Below, in pieces: positions 46,540 to 55,567 of a stretch of DNA of 64,000 nt. The DNA is from Prochlorococcus sp. AG-347-L20 (GTDB lineage Bacteria > Cyanobacteriota > Cyanobacteriia > PCC-6307 > Cyanobiaceae): NCBI GenBank assembly GCA_003281225.1, contig QCCP01000010.1:1-64000 (forward strand), in the 5' to 3' direction. A program made the translations under genes and the position numbers. Within the stretch, counting starts at the first letter, position 1; every line of letters begins with the position of its first letter. The notes under the pieces were generated by a model. The model worked only from the letters and a program-made list of their open reading frames with translations. It was not told the DNA's origin and did not search any database.

Positions 46540-47817
46540 TTAGGCAGTTTTTAAAATATTTGATCCAAAATATGGAACTAGAGCATCTGGAATTTTTACG
46601 CTCCCATCTAGTTGTTGGCCATTCTCAAGAATAGCAGCCATAGTCCTTCCAATCGCAAGCCCACTGCCATTTAAGGTGTGCAGATATGTATTTTTTTTAT
46701 CAATTTTTGCTCTAATTGATGATCTGCGGGCTTGAAAGTCTAGACAGTTGCTACAACTTGAAATTTCTCTATAACTTTTACTACTTGGTAGCCAGACTTC
46801 AAGATCAAAAGTTCTGCTTGAAGAAAAACCTAAGTCTCCAGTACAAATATCAACTAATCTGTAAGGTAGATTGAGCTTTTTTAAAATACTTTCTGCATCT
46901 AAAGTGATATTTTTATGAGCTTCGATAGATTTACTTGGATCACAAAACCAATATAGTTCAACTTTATTAAATTGATGAAGTCTTATTAAACCTTTTGTAT
47001 CCCTTCCATAACTTCCAGCTTCTCTCCTAAAACATGGGCTATATGCAACATACTTAAGGGGTAATTGATTGAAATCAATAATATCATTTCTATGAAAAGC
47101 AGTTAGTGGAACTTCAGCAGTGGGAGAAAGCCATAAGTCGTCATTAGAACACTTAAAACTTTCATTTGAAAATTTAGGTAATTGACCAGATCCGGTAAGA
47201 CTTTCTGAATTCACTAAAGCTGGAGGCATTAACTCTAAATAACCATTGCTAGTATGTATGTCGAGCATAAAATTTATTAATGCTCTCTCTAATCTGGCCC
47301 CATTACCAATAAGTGTAATAAAACGACTTTTTGATATTTTAGTTGATTTGACAGAGTCAAAAAGATTAAGACTTTCGCCTATTTCCCAGTGAGATTTAAG
47401 ATTTTCTTTTACTAACGGATCTCCCCAAGTTTTCACTTGGACATTATTGTTTTCATCTTTTCCAATAGGAGCATCTTTGCTGGGCATATTTGGTAAATTA
47501 CAAATTTCATTATGTATATTTTTATCTAAGGTTCTTTTTTTCTCTTCAAATTCCGAAATTTTGGTTCTGTATTCATTTCCTTTTATCTTTAAATTATTTA
47601 ATTCTGGAGAGTCATTGTTATTAGATTTGCTGATTTCTTGACCGATCAATTTACTTAATTTTTTACTCTCAGATTGGAGACTGGATATTTCTATATCAAT
47701 TTCTTTTTTTTGAAGAGTTAATTCTTGTATTTGGGAAATATTAAAAACTTTTCCTCGTAGGGATAAACTTTTTTCAACTGAAGTTGGATTTTCTCTTATT
47801 AATTTTTGATCTAACAC
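46540..47817 (-). CDS. serS: Seryl-tRNA synthetase
   Basis: The protein has 425 residues. Residues 1-105 form the antiparallel coiled coil that reads the long variable arm of tRNA-Ser. The class II core has [21 protein letters not shown] (motif 2) and [16 protein letters not shown] (motif 3). The start is GTG at 47,817. It is followed closely by rseP. Confidence 0.97.
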   Translation of the reverse strand: MLDQKLIRENPTSVEKSLSLRGKVFNISQIQELTLQKKEIDIEISSLQSESKKLSKLIGQEISKSNNNDSPELNNLKIKGNEYRTKISEFEEKKRTLDKNIHNEICNLPNMPSKDAPIGKDENNNVQVKTWGDPLVKENLKSHWEIGESLNLFDSVKSTKISKSRFITLIGNGARLERALINFMLDIHTSNGYLELMPPALVNSESLTGSGQLPKFSNESFKCSNDDLWLSPTAEVPLTAFHRNDIIDFNQLPLKYVAYSPCFRREAGSYGRDTKGLIRLHQFNKVELYWFCDPSKSIEAHKNITLDAESILKKLNLPYRLVDICTGDLGFSSSRTFDLEVWLPSSKSYREISSCSNCLDFQARRSSIRAKIDKKNTYLHTLNGSGLAIGRTMAAILENGQQLDGSVKIPDALVPYFGSNILKTA

Positions 47818-47939
47818 TATTTTTTTTTATACCTTAATTAAAATAGTTAATCTAAATTCAATATTAGGGATTTTTGACTAAAAATTAACTAAATTAATGA
47901 TTCCTAACTTAAGGAGAATTTTTAGATAATATTTTTTAG

Positions 47940-49406
47940 CTATGATGCTGAACGAGCACGTCCTGTAGTTGACCATTCTTTTAGTAAATTAATTTGCTCC
48001 TTAGCTGTTCTAGATAAGGGAACTAATTCAGAAACTGCCTTTATTAAATCTTTCTCCATAAGTTCTCTGTTTTCAGAGAATGAAATATGCATCCCCTCTA
48101 TCACTGCTTGTTCAAGTTCTGCTCCTGAGAATCCATCTGTTCTATCGATGATAGAGGAAAGAGGAAAACTATAACTTGGTCTCCTTTTTTTTAAATGCAA
48201 ATCCAGAATACTTAATCTTTCTTCAGAATTTGGTAAATCAAGAAAAAATATCTCATCAAATCTACCTTTTCTCAGTAATTCAGCAGGAAGCTTATCTATA
48301 GCATTAGCGGTAGCTATGACAAATACGGCGGATTCTTTTTCAGCCATCCAAGTTAGCAAACTTGCTAAAACCCTTTGACTTGTTCCTCCATCACTTCTAG
48401 CATCGCCTCCAAAGCCCTTGTCAATTTCATCGATCCAAAGGATACAAGGAGACATTGCCTCAGCTCTTAATATTGCTTCTCTTGTTCTTGCTTCGCTTGA
48501 ACCAACAAGGCTAGAAAATAGTCTTCCAACATCTAGCCTAAGTAGCGGCATCGACCAGCTCCTAGAAATTGATTTTGCGGTTAGCGATTTCCCTGTTCCT
48601 TGAGCTCCAACGAGTAAGACTCCCTTGGGAATAGGTAATCCATAGTCTCTAGCTTCTTTAGAAAAAGCCCTGTATCTTTGATTAAGCCAAACTTTTAAAA
48701 CATTTAAACCTCCAATATCATCTTGACTTGATTTAGCTTCGAAAAATTCTAAAATTTCACTTCTGGCTATAACTTGTTTTTTCTCTTCAAGAATATCTTT
48801 AATATCTTCTTTACTTATTTTTCCTCTTTGAGCAAGGGCCTTTGCAGTGACTTGCTTTACTTTTATTTCGGTAAGTCCACTTGAAGCTATAGAAAGTTCG
48901 TTTAAGTCTTGTTCCCCTAGATTTGAATTGGTATTAATAGCAATTTGTTTTATTAGATTTTTCAATTCTATTTGATTAGGTAAAGGTAAATTTACAATTG
49001 CCATTAATTCATCCAACTCTTCTGATGATGGAAATAAATGAGAACTAATAATTAGATTATTAAACGTTTTTTTAAGCGTTGAGGATAGTTCTTTAATAGT
49101 TCTATTAATAGATGGATCATCATAAAATTTATGAAAATCTTTAACTAATAAAACAGTTGAAACTTCAGAATTTAGTTCTTTGAGCCAATTAAGTACTCCT
49201 AAAGGATTGTTAGAAAATTTACCTTCTTCATTAATTAATCCTTTTATACCGCTAACACAATCCCAGGAAACGAATCTTTGGATATTTAGTCTTTCACAAG
49301 AAAGATTAACTAATTTTTCTAATCTTTCCTCTTCCTTAGTTCTGATCCAGATTAATGAGGTTCTTGATTTTATTAGTAATTCTAAATTTCTACACCAAGA
49401 ATTCAT
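47940..49406 (-). CDS. ycf46: AAA ATPase, Ycf46 family
   Basis: The 488-residue protein has a cyanobacterial/plastid Ycf46 N-terminal domain (SLIWIRTKEEERLEKLV) and an AAA domain in the second half. It has Walker A GAQGTGKSLTAK, Walker B CILWIDEIDKGF and the arginine finger region LLRKGRFDEIF. Ycf46 has been linked to photosynthesis and carbon acquisition in cyanobacteria, but the exact client is unknown. It lies 15 bases downstream of yidC. Confidence 0.9.
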   Translation of the reverse strand: MNSWCRNLELLIKSRTSLIWIRTKEEERLEKLVNLSCERLNIQRFVSWDCVSGIKGLINEEGKFSNNPLGVLNWLKELNSEVSTVLLVKDFHKFYDDPSINRTIKELSSTLKKTFNNLIISSHLFPSSEELDELMAIVNLPLPNQIELKNLIKQIAINTNSNLGEQDLNELSIASSGLTEIKVKQVTAKALAQRGKISKEDIKDILEEKKQVIARSEILEFFEAKSSQDDIGGLNVLKVWLNQRYRAFSKEARDYGLPIPKGVLLVGAQGTGKSLTAKSISRSWSMPLLRLDVGRLFSSLVGSSEARTREAILRAEAMSPCILWIDEIDKGFGGDARSDGGTSQRVLASLLTWMAEKESAVFVIATANAIDKLPAELLRKGRFDEIFFLDLPNSEERLSILDLHLKKRRPSYSFPLSSIIDRTDGFSGAELEQAVIEGMHISFSENRELMEKDLIKAVSELVPLSRTAKEQINLLKEWSTTGRARSAS

Positions 49407-49421
49407 TATTTAAGGTCAAGA

Positions 49422-50564
49422 CTATTTTTTACTATTTGGTTCAAAAGGTAATCTTTTATCTGAGATAGTTGAAGCAGAAGTTGTTATTACTTCATTTTTT
49501 GCTAATAATTGTTGATCCAAAATTTTCTGTAGATTCTCAGGGAGAGCTTCTTTATTGAGCAGAAAAGTCTGAAATGCCTGGAAAATATTTGCAACAACCA
49601 TGTAAAGTAAAACTCCAGCTGGTAGTGGGAAAAACAGAAACATTCCAGTTATCATAACTGGTGTAATTTTATTTGCTGTTGATTGCTGTGGATTCGCAGG
49701 CATCCCCTGACTTGATAAAACTTGAGAGAGAAGTAAGGTTAAACCAAAGGCACCTACTAATGCAGCAATATCCCAATTAATTGCCCCATCTACATAAAAA
49801 CCAACTTGACCAAGAGCTTTAATAAATAAGAAACCACTTTTAGCCGCTAGACCAGGGATTTTCGCCTCGATTGTTGCATCACCAGGTTTAATTGCTGTTA
49901 CTGTCCCGTCTTGAGAAACTTTAAGATTTTCGGACCCTTTAGAAACCTTCCAAGTAGGGAGGAATTTAGATCCGTTGTCGTATTTAGATAAAACTTCCGA
50001 ATAGCTATTGCCATTTGTTGTTTGTAAATTTACTTTTATTGATTCTTCTGTTCCTAATTTTGTTCCACTAGAGATAGTGGCTACCACAGGAAAATGTGAT
50101 TTTTCTGTAATGAATATAGAGTGTCGTGGTGATTTATAAGGTTTTGGATCAATTGCTGCTACTTGATCTTGTGGGATAACCTTGAGATTTATGTTGTAGG
50201 GGACATCAGCAAATGGAGAGCCTCTTAGGGTTGCAAACAATGCAAAAAGCACGGGCATTTGGACAATCAAGGGAAGGCAACCTGCGAGGGGGCTACCAAA
50301 TTCATTCATTAATTTCCCAAGTTCTTCTTGCTGTTTCTTAGGATCACCTGAAAACTTAGATTTTATTTCTGCTTGTCTTTTTTGCATTACTGGTTGGGCA
50401 ATCTTCATCCTCCTTGCGCTTCTAATGGAACCAGCGCTTAGAGGAAAAAGTGCAATTCTAATTACGACTGTCAATGCAACAATCGCTAAACCATAACTAG
50501 GAACTAAACCGTAGAAAAAATCTAGAATCGGGATAAGTAGTTTTTCAGAAATGAACCCTATCAC
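49422..50564 (-). CDS. yidC: Membrane protein insertase
   Basis: The 380-residue protein has the YidC/Oxa1/Alb3 core: [19 protein letters not shown] with the groove arginine near residue 36, [15 protein letters not shown] and a final [19 protein letters not shown]. The start is GTG at 50,564. It inserts thylakoid and plasma-membrane proteins. A segment of about 100 residues (145-250) between the second and third membrane helices resembles a bacterial immunoglobulin-like (Big-2) domain ([20 protein letters not shown]). It is part of the rpmH-rnpA-PH-yidC cluster. Confidence 0.95.
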   Translation of the reverse strand: MIGFISEKLLIPILDFFYGLVPSYGLAIVALTVVIRIALFPLSAGSIRSARRMKIAQPVMQKRQAEIKSKFSGDPKKQQEELGKLMNEFGSPLAGCLPLIVQMPVLFALFATLRGSPFADVPYNINLKVIPQDQVAAIDPKPYKSPRHSIFITEKSHFPVVATISSGTKLGTEESIKVNLQTTNGNSYSEVLSKYDNGSKFLPTWKVSKGSENLKVSQDGTVTAIKPGDATIEAKIPGLAAKSGFLFIKALGQVGFYVDGAINWDIAALVGAFGLTLLLSQVLSSQGMPANPQQSTANKITPVMITGMFLFFPLPAGVLLYMVVANIFQAFQTFLLNKEALPENLQKILDQQLLAKNEVITTSASTISDKRLPFEPNSKK

Positions 50565-50636
50565 GATATTAAAGAGAGTGAAATTTTACTAGACATTTTA
50601 TTTTACAGGAAAAAAAGATTTTTGTAATTAATTTAT

Positions 50637-51050
50637 TTAGGATTTAGTAGCAAATCCTTCTACCTCGTTGAGATTTGGTATTTGTGATCTTTTATTTATA
50701 TTATCTTCAATAAATTTTTGCTTTTCTCTGAATAAAGGTAATGATTTCATTTCAACCTTTGATCCATCGTTAAGGATAAGAACCATGTCACCATATGAAC
50801 CGAATCCCCTTGGAATAGATCTTATTTCTTCAATGTTACTTAATGAGACTTGTGTTTTGTTCTTGCCAAACCAGCCACCCTCAATAGTAATTCTTTTGTT
50901 TGTAATTTTATATCTCAACCACAATGCTCTAACTATTGCGGCGAAGGTAAATGGCAAGCCAAGTATGGTTATTCCTGCTAGTAGATTTATTATTAAATCA
51001 CTTTTAGCAGGACCACCTTCATAAAAGGTTTCTTCATTCATGTTAATCAT
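50637..51050 (-). CDS. PH-domain membrane protein
   Basis: The 137-residue protein has one or two membrane segments (about residues 18-45) followed by a bacterial PH-like domain: KITNKRITIEGGWFG, SLSNIEEIRSIPRG and DMVLILNDGSKVEM. This gene commonly sits between rnpA and yidC in cyanobacteria. It starts with ATG 51,050, overlapping the rnpA stop by four bases; an in-frame ATG at 51,041 is also possible. Its function is unknown; a role in membrane or ribosome assembly is guessed from the neighbourhood. Confidence 0.8.
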   Translation of the reverse strand: MINMNEETFYEGGPAKSDLIINLLAGITILGLPFTFAAIVRALWLRYKITNKRITIEGGWFGKNKTQVSLSNIEEIRSIPRGFGSYGDMVLILNDGSKVEMKSLPLFREKQKFIEDNINKRSQIPNLNEVEGFATKS

Positions 51051-51433
51051 TTGATTAGACGAGATTTGAACATTAAGTTTTGAAATTCCTCCAAAAGTCT
51101 ACTTTCATCATTGTAGAAATCCCCAATTTTAAGGTTAACAAGTAACCAATAAGGTTTGTGGTTATTAATTTTTTGAATGTTTGTTAATAACCACTCCTGC
51201 AGAATTCTTTTTAATTTATTTCTTTCTACAGCTTTTTTTGAAACCTTTTTGCTGATAGCAATTGCAACCCTAAAATTGTTTGAGGTACTTTTGAATCTAT
51301 GGGTTAAGAGTATTGCTGGATTTGATCTTGCAACTCTAAATGTCATTAATTTTCCATGATATGTTATGGAATTTTTATGTATATAATTAAAAGTCCTGTG
51401 ACCTTTTAAACGCATATCCTTGGGTAAGGCCAT
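51047..51433 (-). CDS. rnpA: Ribonuclease P protein component
   Basis: The 128-residue basic protein starts with ALPKDMRLKGHRTFNYIHK and has the RnpA signature KVSKKAVERNKLKRILQEW. It binds the RNase P RNA to mature tRNA 5' ends. It lies 12 bases downstream of rpmH, as in most bacteria. The RNA component was not found in this window. Confidence 0.96.
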   Translation of the reverse strand: MALPKDMRLKGHRTFNYIHKNSITYHGKLMTFRVARSNPAILLTHRFKSTSNNFRVAIAISKKVSKKAVERNKLKRILQEWLLTNIQKINNHKPYWLLVNLKIGDFYNDESRLLEEFQNLMFKSRLIK

Positions 51434-51445
51434 TTAAATTAGAAT

Positions 51446-51583
51446 TTATACAGCTATTCTTTCTCTACCTTTTTGTCTTCTACTTTTAATAACTCTTCTA
51501 CCTGTATGAGAACGCATTCTTACTCTAAAACCAGATACACGTTTTCTTTTTCTTGAAGTTCCGCCAAAAGTTCTTTTAGTCAT
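51446..51583 (-). CDS. rpmH: 50S ribosomal protein L34
   Basis: This 45-residue gene is easy to miss. Translated by hand, it reads [20 protein letters not shown] at the start, then [20 protein letters not shown], a full L34. It starts with ATG at 51,581-51,583 and ends with TAA at 51,446-51,448. It is the first gene of the conserved rpmH-rnpA-PH-yidC run. Confidence 0.97.
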
Positions 51584-51613
51584 TTGTTTAATTATCCTAA
51601 TTTAATTTATCAT

Positions 51614-52192
51614 TTAATCGATCACAATAGTCCAGCTTCCTAAATAACTTGAAAATGATTCCCCTTTAGGTTGCCCAAATGAATGAAATTGATATAGACC
51701 TGATTTTCTTGGATTAAAGATTTTGAAGACAATTGCATAACTGTCTTTGCTAGAGGGAATTGGGCTGTAGGGGTAAATATCTAGTGAACGTAAGCCTGAT
51801 TCATCAGTCTTGATTTCGAAATCAGCTGGAATATCTTCCAAGCATTTAGTTCTACCTTCAAAACCACCTATTTTTACTTTGCATAAATTAATTTTTTTAT
51901 TACTAAGAGTGGATTTAAAGGTCTTAGGAATTGCCAGATTAATTTTTAAGAGATCAGCTCTTCTATCGGATGGCCTCAAGAAAAAATAAATTGTATTTTT
52001 AAATCCCTTTTTATTCTCTTTTTGAAACCACTTTAATCTTCTATAGCTATCGTCTTGATCCCACTGGAATTCCAACCCCGCTTTAGCATCTTGGATGTTA
52101 TTAAAAAAAGGAGTTAAAACTAAAATTGTGGGGATAATAAAAAATCTTAAAAATTTAAGATTTAGAGTATGTTTATTTGTGATTTTTAACAT
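51614..52192 (-). CDS. DUF2808-family secreted protein
   Basis: The 192-residue protein has an N-terminal signal-like segment (about residues 13-37, IPTILVLTPFFNNIQDAKA). It then has the DUF2808 pattern: RRLKWFQKENKKGFKNTIYF, RPSDRRADLLKI and AIPKTFKS. The family is widespread in cyanobacteria and its function is unknown. It is probably exported to the periplasm. It lies 30 bases upstream of rpmH. Confidence 0.8.
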   Translation of the reverse strand: MLKITNKHTLNLKFLRFFIIPTILVLTPFFNNIQDAKAGLEFQWDQDDSYRRLKWFQKENKKGFKNTIYFFLRPSDRRADLLKINLAIPKTFKSTLSNKKINLCKVKIGGFEGRTKCLEDIPADFEIKTDESGLRSLDIYPYSPIPSSKDSYAIVFKIFNPRKSGLYQFHSFGQPKGESFSSYLGSWTIVID

Positions 52193-52262
52193 TAAGGGAA
52201 CGGAATTTAAAGGTTTAGTTAGTGCTATTCAAATTTAAAGCAGAAAAATAATTTCACTTAGG

Positions 52263-52646
52263 TTAACATCTATCTGCCCTTAATTTTGCGGCGCCTCTTA
52301 AATAAGGGTGCTTTATTGCATAATTTGGTGGCAATAAAACTTGAGCCATTATTCTTATACAAAAATCGACATCATTGGATACGTGCATTTGTTGGCAGTC
52401 TAGAAAGGCAACTGAATCAAGTCCATTAAATTTCCTTGCAATTGAAGCGGGGAAACATGCATTTAAATCTTTTGTCGCTGTGAATGTAATGGATAATATG
52501 TTTGTCTTAATTAGATTGTTTCGTGAGATTAATTCATCAATTAATTCCACTACAGCAACTTCTATTTCCCTAACTGAATTCCCAGATGCTGTTGTAGCAC
52601 CACGGATAAATGTAATTTTATAATCATCTTTCATCTTTTCATACAT
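52263..52646 (-). CDS. aroH: Chorismate mutase, AroH type
   Basis: The 127-residue protein has the AroH signature: FIRGATTASGNSVREIE at the start, SITFTATKDLNACFPA, and CIRIMAQVLLP. The Arg, Glu and Cys residues of the Bacillus-type active site are present. It converts chorismate to prephenate for phenylalanine and tyrosine. It sits between a DUF2808 gene and sppA, six bases after the sppA stop. Confidence 0.95.
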   Translation of the reverse strand: MYEKMKDDYKITFIRGATTASGNSVREIEVAVVELIDELISRNNLIKTNILSITFTATKDLNACFPASIARKFNGLDSVAFLDCQQMHVSNDVDFCIRIMAQVLLPPNYAIKHPYLRGAAKLRADRC

Positions 52647-52652
52647 ATCGAT

Positions 52653-53462
52653 TTAAGGCTTGTATAACCAAAGTACTTTATTAGATGAGTCAAACTCAAA
52701 AAAGATATTATTGATAATTTTCTCAATCATTCTACTTCCAGGAATTAGTCCAAGTATTTTCTTCTTCTTCTTCCCGAATGTTAAGGGCTGAATTTTTGGA
52801 TCAATATTAACCATTTCTGCAGCTAGCTCCCTAGCAACAAATTCATCTCCAACCTTATCAACAAGACCAAGTTCGAGTGCTTGTGTTCCAGTGAAAATTC
52901 TTCCATCAGCAAATTTCCTTACTTCTTCAACAGGTATATTCCTACCTTCAGCAACAGCTTCAGTAAATTGTTTATAACTTTCATCTATAAGCCCTTGAAG
53001 TAGACCTCTACCTTCCTCACTTAGAGGTTTATCTGGAGAAAGTATGTCTTTAAATACACCGCTTTTAACAGTCTCAAATTTAATGCCGATTTTATCTAAT
53101 AATTCAGATAAATTATTTCCTCTTATAATCACACCAATAGACCCTGTAATTGTACCTGGATTAGCAACTATTTTGTCAGATGCAACTCCAATGTAAACGC
53201 CTCCTGATGCTGAGATGTTCCCAAAACTGGCAATTACTTTACATCCTTTATCTTTTAGTCTTTTAATGGCAGAGTATATTTCTTGGCTATCCCCAACAGT
53301 ACCCCCAGGAGAATCAATTCTCACGATTAAAGCAGGAAATTCTCTATCCTCAATTTGTTTAAGAGCTTTAAGGACTGAAACTCTTGTTGAACTTGTAATA
53401 GGCTCATCAATTACTATACGAGCTATTCTTTTTTTTGACTTTCGTCTAAAAGGCCAAATCAT
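52653..53462 (-). CDS. sppA: Signal peptide peptidase, SppA family
   Basis: The 269-residue short-type SppA has VRIDSPGGTVGDSQEIYSA and SFGNISASGGVYIGVASD with the nucleophilic Ser in ASGG, followed by PGTITGSIGV and a later SPDKPLSEEG. The family uses a Ser-Lys dyad; the lysine should be near residue 150, but this was not modelled. It degrades cleaved signal peptides at the membrane. It diverges from the transporter gene at 53,515. Confidence 0.92.
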   Translation of the reverse strand: MIWPFRRKSKKRIARIVIDEPITSSTRVSVLKALKQIEDREFPALIVRIDSPGGTVGDSQEIYSAIKRLKDKGCKVIASFGNISASGGVYIGVASDKIVANPGTITGSIGVIIRGNNLSELLDKIGIKFETVKSGVFKDILSPDKPLSEEGRGLLQGLIDESYKQFTEAVAEGRNIPVEEVRKFADGRIFTGTQALELGLVDKVGDEFVARELAAEMVNIDPKIQPLTFGKKKKKILGLIPGSRMIEKIINNIFFEFDSSNKVLWLYKP

Positions 53463-53514
53463 TCTTTTAAGGTAAATTCATAAAACTACTTTAAAAAGAC
53501 TATCAGCAGACCTA

Positions 53515-54456
53515 ATGAATTCAATCCTAAATTGGTTTTTAATGATACTCCCTTTTGCACTATGGGGTACTTCAATGGCGGCAATGACTCCTTTAGTATC
53601 TAGTGCTGGGCCAGAGTTTGTGGCTTCTTTAAGATTACTTCCTGCAGGGATTCTTGTTCTAATAACAACATATTTGTTTAAAAGAGATTTAAAAATTTAT
53701 AGGTGCGATTTGAAGTGGTTTTTTGTTTTTACGATTGTTGATGCCACTTTTTTTCAGTTGTTTTTAACTTATGGTATTGAAAAAACTGGAGCAGGTTTAG
53801 GTTCTGTCTTAATTGATTCTCAACCGCTTTTGGTAGCTATTTTAGCGAGGGCAATTTTTGGGAATTTAATTAATCCAATAGGATGGTTAGGACTACTTTT
53901 TGGCTTGGGAGGAATAGTATTTTTAGGAGTTCCACAAGAATTTTTAGGGAATTGGTGGTTGATGTCTGATAAGTCTATAAGTGATGTTGCTTTTAACTTT
54001 GGAGAACTTTGGATGCTTGCAGCTTCTCTAGCTATGGCATTAGGAACAATTTTAATTAGATTCACTTGTACTAAAAGTGATCCAGTGGCGGTTACAGGTT
54101 GGCATATGGTTTTAGGGAGTTTGCCCTTAATTATTAAGCACTGCTTACAATCAAATTTCACACTAATTCCAGACTGGTCAATATTTGATTGGGGACTTAT
54201 GTCATTTGCAAGTATATTTGGAGGAGCAATAGCTTATGGATTGTTTTTCTACTTTGCTAATAATAAAGAAATAACTGGATTTAGTACTCTTGCATTTTTA
54301 ACACCTGTATTTGCTCTTCTCAGTGGAGGTGTTTGGTTAGATGAAAGACTCACTATTGTGCAGTGGATAGGAGTGGTGTTTGTTCTTATCTCAGTATTTT
54401 TTGTAAGCCAGAGAAAGAGTTTATGGGAAAATAAATTTTCTGATACTACTATTTAA
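53515..54456 (+). CDS. EamA/DMT-family transporter
   Basis: The 313-residue protein has about ten membrane segments in two EamA repeats. It has GTSMAAMTPLV in the first, then ALWGTS-type entry and STLAFLTPVFALLSGGVWLDE in the second. Such proteins export amino acids, metabolites or drugs; the substrate is unknown. It diverges from sppA (52-base gap) and is followed 28 bases later by the glucosyltransferase, so the two may share a transcript. Confidence 0.9.
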   Translation: MNSILNWFLMILPFALWGTSMAAMTPLVSSAGPEFVASLRLLPAGILVLITTYLFKRDLKIYRCDLKWFFVFTIVDATFFQLFLTYGIEKTGAGLGSVLIDSQPLLVAILARAIFGNLINPIGWLGLLFGLGGIVFLGVPQEFLGNWWLMSDKSISDVAFNFGELWMLAASLAMALGTILIRFTCTKSDPVAVTGWHMVLGSLPLIIKHCLQSNFTLIPDWSIFDWGLMSFASIFGGAIAYGLFFYFANNKEITGFSTLAFLTPVFALLSGGVWLDERLTIVQWIGVVFVLISVFFVSQRKSLWENKFSDTTI

Positions 54457-54484
54457 TTAGTTTCTTTTTGTAAAAAGTCTAATA

Positions 54485-55561
54485 ATGCGAATAGTTTTGA
54501 TTAGTACTCCAATAGGGTTCTTGGGGAGTGGTAAAGGTGGTGGAGTTGAATTAACTTTAAATTCTTTAGTCTCAGGATTACTTTCTTTAGGCCATTCTGT
54601 AGAGGTTGTAGCTCCAAAAAATTCTAAGTTACATGAAAGTAATGTAAAAGCAAAATTACATTTTGTTGAAGGTGAAGATCAAATTAGTTGGCAGCATCAA
54701 AATTATAATTCTCCCGTGAACATCCCAGACAATTCTCTTTTAGCAGGAATGCTTGAAAAGGGATTAGATATCGCTAAACATTCAGATGTATTGTTGAATA
54801 TGTCCTATGATTGGTTGCCTATCTGGATGACTCTAAATTTAGAAATACCCATTGCACACATTATTAGTATGGGTTCTGAAAGTTCAGTAATTAGTAATTT
54901 AATCTCTAAGGTATATGCTAAATATCCAAATAATTTTGCTTTTCATTCGAAAATGCAGGCTAATGATTATCCATTCATAAAAAAACCAATAATTATCGGG
55001 AATGGGTTTAATTTAGATAATTATATTTTTCAAGATTCAGTTAAGGGACCTTTGGCATGGGTCGGAAGAGTGGCTCCGGAGAAAGGTTTGGAGGATGCAG
55101 TATATGTGGCAAATCAACTTGGCGAAAAATTAAAAGTTTGGGGATATATAGAAGATGAGATGTATGCCTCAAAGATAGAAAAATCATTCCCTCAAGGAAC
55201 TATAGATTGGATGGGGTTTTTATCAACCGAGGAATTACAAAAAGAACTTGGGAAATGCAGAGGGTTGCTAAATACTCCGAAATGGAATGAAGCATATGGA
55301 AACGTTATTGTTGAAGCTTTAGCCTGCGGGGTACCTGTTGTAGCTTATAAAAGGGGAGGACCTAGTGAAATTATTCAGCATGGCCAAACAGGTTATCTTG
55401 CTGATCCTGATGATAAAAAAAATATGCTTTCTTATGTAGAGATAATTGAAAAAATAAAGCGTCAGAAATGTAGAGAATGGGTAGAAAAAAATGCCTCCGC
55501 AGATATATTTGCTAACAAGGTTGTGAACTGGCTTAATAAGGTAATGCATGAATATAAATAA
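54485..55561 (+). CDS. GT4 glycosyltransferase, tetrahydrobiopterin glucosyltransferase-like
   Basis: The 358-residue protein begins STPIGFLGSGKGGGVELTLN and has WVGRVAPEKGLEDAV and TPKWNEAYGNVIVEALACG. These match the cyanobacterial UDP-glucose:tetrahydrobiopterin alpha-glucosyltransferase as I recall it. The acidic GT4 motif (NEAYGNVIVEA) is intact. It would glucosylate a pterin, giving a UV-photoprotective or cofactor pterin. It ends seven bases before the GT39-like gene. The pterin role is inferred from similarity; a plain glycosyltransferase is the alternative. Confidence 0.75.
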   Translation: MRIVLISTPIGFLGSGKGGGVELTLNSLVSGLLSLGHSVEVVAPKNSKLHESNVKAKLHFVEGEDQISWQHQNYNSPVNIPDNSLLAGMLEKGLDIAKHSDVLLNMSYDWLPIWMTLNLEIPIAHIISMGSESSVISNLISKVYAKYPNNFAFHSKMQANDYPFIKKPIIIGNGFNLDNYIFQDSVKGPLAWVGRVAPEKGLEDAVYVANQLGEKLKVWGYIEDEMYASKIEKSFPQGTIDWMGFLSTEELQKELGKCRGLLNTPKWNEAYGNVIVEALACGVPVVAYKRGGPSEIIQHGQTGYLADPDDKKNMLSYVEIIEKIKRQKCREWVEKNASADIFANKVVNWLNKVMHEYK

Positions 55562-55567
55562 TATTAA

